Assembly (NCBI GenBank): GCA_024516035.1
Contig: CM044964.1
Coordinates: 30,180,058-30,244,057, forward strand
Direction of reading: 5' to 3'
DNA length: 64,000 bases
Source: Bactericera cockerelli
Lineage: Eukaryota; Arthropoda; Insecta; Hemiptera; Triozidae
Under the pieces are notes generated by a model, which did not search any database, was not told the DNA's origin, and worked only from the letters and a program-made list of their open reading frames with translations. A program made the position numbers and the translations under genes. This document shows positions 57,192 to 64,000 of this stretch, piece by piece (the stretch's first letter is position 1; each line of letters opens with the position of its first letter).

Positions 57192-58540
57192 CCCATATTA
57201 ACCCCGCGTTGCATTGACGCAACACTGGTGGTAGGCCTGCTTTTTGATTTTTTTCTTTTTATTGGTTAGTACCTTCGCATTGAAATTACGTGATCTGCAA
57301 TGTAAACAAAAAATTCTTATCACCTTAAAAGAAAACATGCTCATTTTGTAAAAGAGGTGCAAGCGGAGGAGATAAACGCCATGGCGTTTATTTTTCGAAA
57401 TTAAAATGTCGGACCTTCGACGGTAAGTTCAATTTTACTTTTCAATTAATTTTATTTTTTATTGTCTGTTTAGTTATTTAAATTAATGAAAGCCCCTGGA
57501 ATCCATTATTACATAGTTTGTAGTCAAAAGTACAATTATTACTGCTCTTTGGAACCCCATTTGAGTGTGTTGCATTCTCGCAACGCGGGGTTATTACCAT
57601 GCCTATTTCATATGAGAATTATTACCCTGGAAATATAAAGCAACAGTTACATTAGCTTCTACCATTCACTCTGTGCAACCCATCTCGCATGTAAATAGAT
57701 ACTCAAGTGAGCTAAAACGAGTTGTAAAGGTTAGACAACCATCTGCAGTTACTGAATATAACAAAAATACATGGGAGTGACAGATTTGATGGATGAGAAC
57801 ATCAACAGACATCGCATAGCGATCCGTTATAAGAAATGGTGGTGGGCCATCTTCTCGTGGACACTTGATGTCAGTGCTCAAAATGCTTGGAATCTATACA
57901 ACATGTCACATGTTGAGAAGATGACTCAACTCCAGTTCAAAAGAGCCATTGCAACCTCTTACTTGCGAGCTCATGGTGTCCCTCCGACACAAGGAGTCCG
58001 ACCGGCCCTCAGACCACAGGCGCTACTCAGACTCACTTGGTCGTGGTTAATGAAGGCAAGAAACGCCGTCGATGTACTGGCGCTTATTGTACCAGTATAA
58101 TGCACACATCCTGGAGAAAGTGTGATATAGGTATTTGTTTAAGTTGTTTCGAGACTTATCACAGGGTTAGACCCTGGTCTCACCGCTGACGTTCTAAGCA
58201 TAACCCCTGCTGACGCTGACATTCTGACATTTATTCACCAAAGAAAATTTAAAATTTAGTTGCAATAATTGTTTCTTGCTATTTGTTTTTGTTTATACTT
58301 TTATAACTATGTAAAATGATGATTAATAAAACGTTTTCAATTTGTTATTCAGCTATTTAAAAGAAGTCTTTTTATACCACTCATTAGCCCCGCGTTGCAT
58401 CTAAGCAACACCCCATTGTGGACAAACGGTAATATGGAGAAAAAAAAGTTAAGGGAAAAAGTTTGTTTAAATTGAGTAATTAACGAGATCCAATAATTTT
58501 TTTAATGCATTTAAGAAAAAAAAACTCGGGTTAATAAGGG
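57192..58540 (+). mobile_element. piggyBac element, internally deleted
   Basis: TTAA on both sides (57188-57191, 58541-58544). Inverted ends are CCCATATTAACCCCG and, on the complement, CCCTTATTAACCCGAG. The 1349-bp length is about half that of a full element. Sub-terminal hairpins (CCCCGCGTTGCATTGACGCAAC and two relatives) occur at about 57203, 57567 and 58386. Confidence 0.87.
57700..58100 (+). pseudogene. piggyBac transposase C-terminal fragment
   Basis: RVVKVRQPSAVTEYNKN in one frame is followed, one base out of register, by GVTDLMDENINRHRIAI, RYKKWWWAIFSWTLDVSAQN and AWNLY. This is the GVDLMDQ...WWW...NAW region near the end of the piggyBac DDE domain, carrying the last catalytic Asp. 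The first two-thirds of the protein and the usual Cys-rich tail are missing. Confidence 0.85.
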
Positions 58541-58757
58541 TTAAGGAAAACTAAAATAATTGAAATCCTAATTTAAGGTAAACTTAAATACCTTATATTC
58601 AAATAATTAAAGACAAGCGAAAATTATCTTAATTAAAACTTAGTTGGTTATCTTAGAATTTAGAATTAATAAAATTGGTCCTTAGTTATAACCAGAATGA
58701 TAAACAAAATGCAGAATGTCCTGAACAATCACCGTGGGATTTCTTGCTACCTCTACC

Positions 58758-61700
58758 ACCCCTTAAACAAAAAGGTGTCTCTGATCTACTAACTCCGATA
58801 TAGTAGTCTCGGAGATTGATACGAGAGAGTAAAAACAGCGTGCTCGGAAACATCTTTCTCTGGGAGTACTACGAGAGAGTAAAAAAAGCGTGCTCGGAAA
58901 CATCTTTCTCTGGGAGTACTGCGGGAATGGATAGAAACTCTCCCGGAGAATGTTTAACCAACTTACTCGGAACCTATCCCGGATCTATGCCCGAGCTAAC
59001 TCGGGACAAGATCCAAGCTAACTCCGAGCTAACGTCCCGAGTACATGGTCTCGGAACGGTCTCCGAACGAGATCCAATACCCTGTGGCAACACCGCAATG
59101 CGCCTGCCTCCATATCTTAAGAGCGTGCACGCATTTTGTTTTTAATTTTTAAAGTTCTTTGTTTTATGCGACGTTAAACATAAATTAAAAAAAAATCTCC
59201 TGTAGGTAAATGTTGTAATCTTTTTAAAAGTCGTAAGTTGTTTTATCATATCATAATAGGTGTAATGTGTAATCTTTTTATAGTTTCTTCTTTTGCAAAA
59301 GTGTTTGGTTTTCACAGACATACCCTTGTGTTAGTATCTATTGATTGCAATCAATAGATACTACTACTAAAATAATTATGATCTATGGAGGAAATCCACA
59401 TGATATTTTCCACCTGTTTACATGTATTGTGCATCCAATCCAACATAGCTTCAACCTGAAGAAACCTATTGAAGCTGCCTCCCTCCTCAAACATATTGAA
59501 CCTGACATGGGATAAGTGAAAGACTACAAATTGATGATTTACACAAAATAATTATATCTAACAATTTCTGATAAAAGTCCAACAAGTTGACTCTTCTAAA
59601 GTTCCTACATCATAGTTTTAGGGTGTAACTAAAAAGAAATTTTTCTCTACTTTAAAAAGTTTACTGTTCTAAAGTGTACCAATTTCCATGCATTAATCAT
59701 AAGTGAGTTTTACACTCCAATTAGTGGGGTAAGCAATATCTAAACAATATCTTACATTTTACATTTTTTTATAGTCAAACCAGGATATGTATGTGGAAAT
59801 GCTGGAGATTAACCTGTTCCAGATATTCCACTTAATCAGAATCACACTCTTAACAGGTGTCTGACTGGGGGATTTTAAACAGGGAAAAGACCAGTGTTTT
59901 GCTAGACAACTATGAACAGAGAACTGACTAGCTAAAGGCTTTTTAATAGGTTCACATTATTGAAGATTTGACTATACTGTTCCATAATCAATAGATCCTG
60001 TGTTCAATTCACAGTTTTTTTTTCTTTCAAACAGCAATTCTGTTCCCTTTAAAAATGAGGCATTTCTAGCCCTTATCAGGCTAAGTGAGGTTAATGTGGG
60101 TAGCTGGGACTATTCCCAGTAAATTCAGTATACAACCCCCATTTTTATTTTAAATAAATAAATCTGTTCTCCGAAAATGTGAGGCTGGTATATCTAGCCC
60201 TACTCAGGCTGAGTGAGGTGAATGTGGGTATCTGGTACTGTTCCCATTAAATTCAGAATGAAATTCCCATCCTCACTATCTCAAATCAGGACAGGGGTTT
60301 TTCATGAACCAGTTATAACATATAAAAAAATATTGTAAGTTTAGAAGAAGTATTAAGTGTTGCAAATTTAGACAGTTTTTTTACTTGTAATAAGTACATT
60401 TTTTACTATAATGTGTTCATTAATTTTAATTTTTAAAACAGTAGCTTGTATTATTCAAGATTTGACTACTCCCCGTAATCTAAAGATTTTGGTTCATTTT
60501 TGTTGTTGTGAAACAGATAATTCTCCTTCTTTAGAAAATATGAGGCTGACATGTGTAAACACAGCCTTTATCAGGCTGGGTGAGGTTAATGTGGCTACCT
60601 GGTACTATTCCCAGTAAATTCAGAATAAAATGGCCCAACCCAGGCTCGGTGAGCTTAATGTGGGTAACAGGTTTGTGAGTTTCCTGCAAATGAGGGTAAA
60701 ACCTCGGTCATGATATGACTATGCAATTGAGGTTAAACCCACTTTAATCAAACAAAAAAAAAAAATCTGGAAGACTGTTCTTTTTTTTATGAATGCCATA
60801 TTATAGTCAAAATTCTCTCTGGGTTCTATTTCCTAATTTCATCTCTAATAATCTCAACTTCTGTTCTGGTAGTCTTTGTCTTCGGGCAGCCTGCTGCTGG
60901 GCAGGAAGATGGCATTTCAGCACATCTCTCTCTTAATTACCTATATGTATAATAGATTTAGATTAATTAAGTCCACTTGGCTTAATTTATCTGCTGATTC
61001 TATGTATTATATTCTGTTTGTTTCATGTTTTTGTTTGTTACATATTTTTGCTTTTAATTCTTTTACCATGAAAATGGAAAAATATAAAACTGAAAAACAC
61101 AAATTGTCTTCTTATTTATTAATGTTAGCATTTCATCAACAGCTTTTCATCATTGTAGAACCAAATTGCCTTGAAATAGTATATTTTTCATCAAATCCAA
61201 ATTAATTTTAAAAACTTCCTGTGAAATCACAATTTTCAATTTTTTCCGGGCAATGGCGGTGGTATGAAATTCAATATGGAGCCCCTTAATTATTAAGTAG
61301 GTATTCAATTTCCAAAACCTTGTAAAAATAAGCTTAATAAAATGCTCAGGGGGAGGAAATAGTAAGCTTATAAAAGTGTTTCTAAAATGTTAAGCCTTGT
61401 CAAAATAAGCTTTATAAAATGTTTGAATCTTGTCAAAATAAGTGTTTTTAAAATCTTTTTAAACACTTTCTGTGCCGTCTGGGTAGTCTGCTGTGACTAA
61501 AGATAGAGATACTTTTAAGATGTGAACTTATGTGATACTTTTATTTTCATGTCAATTTTTTTTCTAATGTTTCTAAATTGATTGCATAAATATATTGATA
61601 CCTTAGATTCCTTGGGTCAAATAAGCATGGATTATCTCTATCAACTAGGGGTCAGAAATGGACCCTAACTGAGTTAGAACTGACTTAAACTCGAAAAATT

Positions 61701-62313
61701 AATATTAAAAATTGAATTCGTATCCTATGTCCTATACATATGTCCTAACTAAAGGGCGGGGTTATTGGTTATTGCCTATGGCAATCTCTTTATTCCAATT
61801 GTTTCTAGTCTCTTATTGGGATTTTTCATTCTTTAAGGTGTATTCTTCTTTTATTTTTGTTTTGTTCTTAATTATTTTATTTTAAATTTCACAATAAAAA
61901 AAATGTTCTATTATAAAAATGTATCGTATTATTTTTAGGTGGTTTTACAGCTAAAATTCCCAGGGTATTTAAAACGGTCTGTGGTCTAGAAGAGACAGTC
62001 CCCGAGAATGTTCTCGGAGACGGTTCCGAGAAGGCTCGGAGACAGTCCCCGAGAATGTTCTCGGAGACGGTTCCGAGAAGGCTCGGAGACGGTCCCCGAG
62101 AATGATCTCGGAGACAGTTCCCGAGACCGATCTTGGAGCAATCTCGAGCACCAGCAATCGACGCTACGGTGCGGACGTAGACTGTCCCGGAGCAGTCTCC
62201 GAACGGTCTCCTAGGTGTCTCCGATATCATTTTTTGGGATCCGAGACAGGACGATACAATCTCGTTCCTAGATCTCGGAGATGGTTCCGAGACTGTTTTT
62301 TGTTTAAGGGGCA
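58758..62313. mobile_element. Candidate DNA transposon with TCCGAG-rich inverted ends
   Basis: Left end CCCCTTAAACAAAAAGGTGT and right end (complement) CCCCTTAAACAAAAAACAGT are inverted. Each is followed inward by 300-350 bp packed with CTCGGA/TCCGAG and TCTCCGAG motifs in both orientations (58790-59090 and 61985-62300). The 2.8 kb between is AT-rich and contains SINE-J-like pieces but no recognisable transposase. No clear target duplication was found. This may be a non-autonomous member of a large-TIR superfamily; the class is unknown. Confidence 0.6.
59140..61960. other. Interior of the candidate transposon: no recognised gene
   Basis: AT-rich. It holds a 32-bp perfect palindrome (59332-59363) and three to four repeats of a SINE-J body piece (about 60060-60310 and 60540-60715). 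Short ORFs here (such as 60876-61205) lack family features. Confidence 0.5.
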
Positions 62314-62693
62314 TGGGAAGATGTTATCCAAGTCTAAACTATTCATCCAGTACAAAATGTCCCACTCTGAGGGAATGAAAATGTTTTGTTGAAATTTGTA
62401 CTACCTATTATGCATATTAACAGTCCGAAATTACCTGTCAACTTCACAAACATCAGCTAAAAAAAATGTGAGGTAACTTGACTCTGCCCAAAATTTCTAT
62501 TTCCAAATCCAAAAGCAGTAAAGCACATGTTTTTGTTTTGTTTACATATATTTGAAATGCGTTTCGATTGATACCGAACAAAAGAAAAATGGCGCCAGGG
62601 GATTTCATGAGTGGGATATTTTGTGGTGAGAATTCCATTCGTGTGACAGACAAAAAGTCCCGTATCACAATCGCACATTGTCAAATAAGAGTT

Positions 62694-62825
62694 AGGGCGG
62701 AAATAATAGACAACATCAATAACTTAAGTCGTTGGTAAGTGTCGATTTTCCCTATCTAACACAGTACGCAATCCGTGACTTAGCACCACAGAGGTATTAA
62801 AAAAAACGTCTATTAATTCCGCCCT
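62694..62825. mobile_element. MITE-F copy
   Basis: TTAGGGCGGAAATAATAGAC to GTCTATTAATTCCGCCCTAA with core ACACAGTACGCAATCCGTGA. Eight bases separate it from the next copy in the same orientation. Confidence 0.85.
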
Positions 62826-62832
62826 AAGAGTT

Positions 62833-62959
62833 ACGGCGGAAATAAGAGACAACATCAATAACTGAAGTCGTTGGTAAGTGTCGATTTTCCTTATCTTACA
62901 CAATACGCAATCCGTGACTTAGCGCCACAGAGGTATTAAAAAACGTCTAATTCCGCCCT
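62833..62959. mobile_element. MITE-F copy (tandem with previous)
   Basis: TTACGGCGGAAATAAGAGAC to ACGTCTAATTCCGCCCTTA. The two copies differ from each other by several bases, so this is probably two insertions or an old duplication. Confidence 0.82.
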
Positions 62960-62983
62960 TAGAATCGCAAAATGTCTTCAACT

Positions 62984-63112
62984 ACCCCATTAGGACTAAT
63001 GAGTCCCGTTATTCCAGCAGTAAGCCTGGACTTCTTACTATGGGATGAAAATTCCTAATCCTCAATCAATATTTTAAACACTTCTGCCCCAACTGGGTTT
63101 CTAACGCGGGAC
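62984..63112 (-). mobile_element. SINE-E fragment
   Basis: CCATTAGGACTAATGAGTCC and GTTATTCCAGCAGTAAGCC, then CCCCAACTGGGTTTCTAACG; the complement matches 22075-22262. Confidence 0.6.
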
Positions 63113-63264
63113 CTATATGAATTAATTTTTCAACATTTTTCTTGTGTGAAATGAAATACCTATTACTCGAATTTTCATTGCATAATACCTATTGATAAAA
63201 TCCTTTGATGGTCGCCAAACTTGATGTTAGTAGAAAAACATCTTTTATTTTGTTCACATTCTAT

Positions 63265-63456
63265 TCAGATAAAGTGACACAAAGTTTTTGATTTTGGCAA
63301 TCCAGAGAGAACACTTGCTGCGTTACATCTCTGGATTGCTAGAGACAATCTTTGTGTGAGAAAAATGCCCGCTCTCATATCTCCTGTCACTCGGGTTAAA
63401 ACGTCGCCAATTCTCCTGAATTTTTTTTGGTTCTTAATTGTTGGTTGGCCAATCAT
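63265..63456 (-). pseudogene. 3' fragment of the non-LTR retrotransposon family
   Basis: The frame includes GDMRAGIFLTQRLSLAIQRC and NAASVLSGL, matching the C-terminus of the 955-aa ORF ([19 protein letters not shown]). Only the last 50 or so residues remain. It is the third and most truncated copy in the window. Confidence 0.7.
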
Positions 63457-63550
63457 TCAAAATTGAAATAAACTACTCTCTTTCGAGGTCATTTTTTGTG
63501 TCCCTTTCGGAATCAATCTACCACGGAGCTCCGTAACAAAGTATTACATT

Positions 63551-63696
63551 ACCGAGCTCAGAGCTTGATCGATAAGGCGGCGGACTTGTAACCCGGAGGT
63601 CAGTGGTTCAAGTCTGGGTTTCAGAGTAGATTTAGTAAAGCGAGTTTGAGTAGTTGTGATATCAAGAAATTGATCAACACAAATATGATAACTTTT
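63551..63696 (+). mobile_element. SINE-B (tRNA-derived)
   Basis: GCTTGATCGATAAGGCGGCG, ACTTGTAACCCGGAGGTC, GTGGTTCAAGTCTGGG and the body TTTAGTAAAGCGAGTTTGAG. Confidence 0.8.
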
Positions 63697-63896
63697 TCTA
63701 AACTTTATTTATCAACATTTTTCCAGTGAGAAATGGAACACTCAATTAGCAGTATTAGCACTATGCAATGGACTGATAAGTCGATTTATCCATTATGCTT
63801 ACAGAATCTTTCGCTAACACTCTGATTAGCCGTTGTCTTTGCAACATTCGGAGAGTCTACACTACACTCTAAAAAAAATGTCTATAGTTGTATTGG

Positions 63897-64000
63897 GGTG
63901 GTATGCAGAGTCCTCACTGTAGGGATGCCTGGGTCACCTGTCCCTTCAGCTGATTTTGTTATTCAGAGACGTTTTTTAAAGCGTCTGTGCGCATGCGCAT
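63897..64000. mobile_element. MITE-K, cut by the window end
   Basis: GGTGGTATGCAGAGTCCTCA onward matches the left half of 50553-50767 through GCGTCTGTGCGCATGCGCAT at the last base. Confidence 0.65.

Noticed and set aside
60876..61205. 109-codon ORF with hydrophobic stretches
   Set aside because: AT-rich, no recognised motif, no splice or homology support; lies inside a repeat-rich candidate transposon.
62008..62392. Arg/Ser-rich ORFs on both strands
   Set aside because: By-products of the TCCGAG/CTCGGA motif clusters at the right end of the candidate transposon.

Overview
This is AT-rich, intron-rich eukaryotic nuclear DNA, most likely from an insect. The evidence is GT-AG introns, secreted cystatin and mitochondrial peroxiredoxin genes of animal type, and a mobile-element load typical of insect genomes (mariner, piggyBac, DIRS, Ty3/gypsy, tRNA-derived SINEs). 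A hemipteran is my best guess, but nothing in the window proves the order. There are no bacterial-style operons, rRNA genes or CRISPR arrays.

Six host genes could be rebuilt exon by exon, each with consistent splice phases. In order they are: a secreted cystatin (minus, 260-2881); mitochondrial 2-Cys peroxiredoxin PRDX3 (minus, 4355-19770, seven exons); a HAD phosphatase of the Gs1l/PUDP type (plus, 21618-24268, four exons); exosome cap subunit CSL4/EXOSC1 (minus, 32830-37749, six exons); the SAP-domain mRNP protein SARNP (plus, 38431-45026, six exons); and H/ACA snoRNP protein NHP2 (minus, 46785-49274, three exons). PRDX3 and Gs1l are head to head, as are EXOSC1 and SARNP. SARNP and NHP2 converge. 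Three consecutive genes (EXOSC1, SARNP, NHP2) act in RNA processing.

Most of the rest is mobile DNA. PRDX3 introns hold a Ty3/gypsy element with indistinguishable LTRs (14222-18710), an intact 955-codon non-LTR retrotransposon ORF with a C-terminal restriction-like endonuclease motif (10763-13630), and a 1-kb minisatellite (5722-6765). A degenerate but structurally complete DIRS element (24823-31042) separates Gs1l from EXOSC1. EXOSC1 introns hold a deleted mariner and a fragment of the same non-LTR family. SARNP introns hold two non-autonomous TTAA elements. An NHP2 intron holds a LINE 3' fragment. From 50 kb to the end there is no host gene that I can recognise: I see a THAP/DDE transposase pseudogene, a deleted piggyBac, a large candidate DNA transposon with TCCGAG-rich ends (58758-62313), MITEs and SINEs.

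The most unusual structure is the minisatellite in PRDX3 intron 6. Its 30-bp unit copies the exon 6/intron 6 boundary itself, so the true 5' splice site is followed by about 33 further consensus-like donors at 30- or 36-nt steps. The spacing keeps the peroxiredoxin frame for most of the array.
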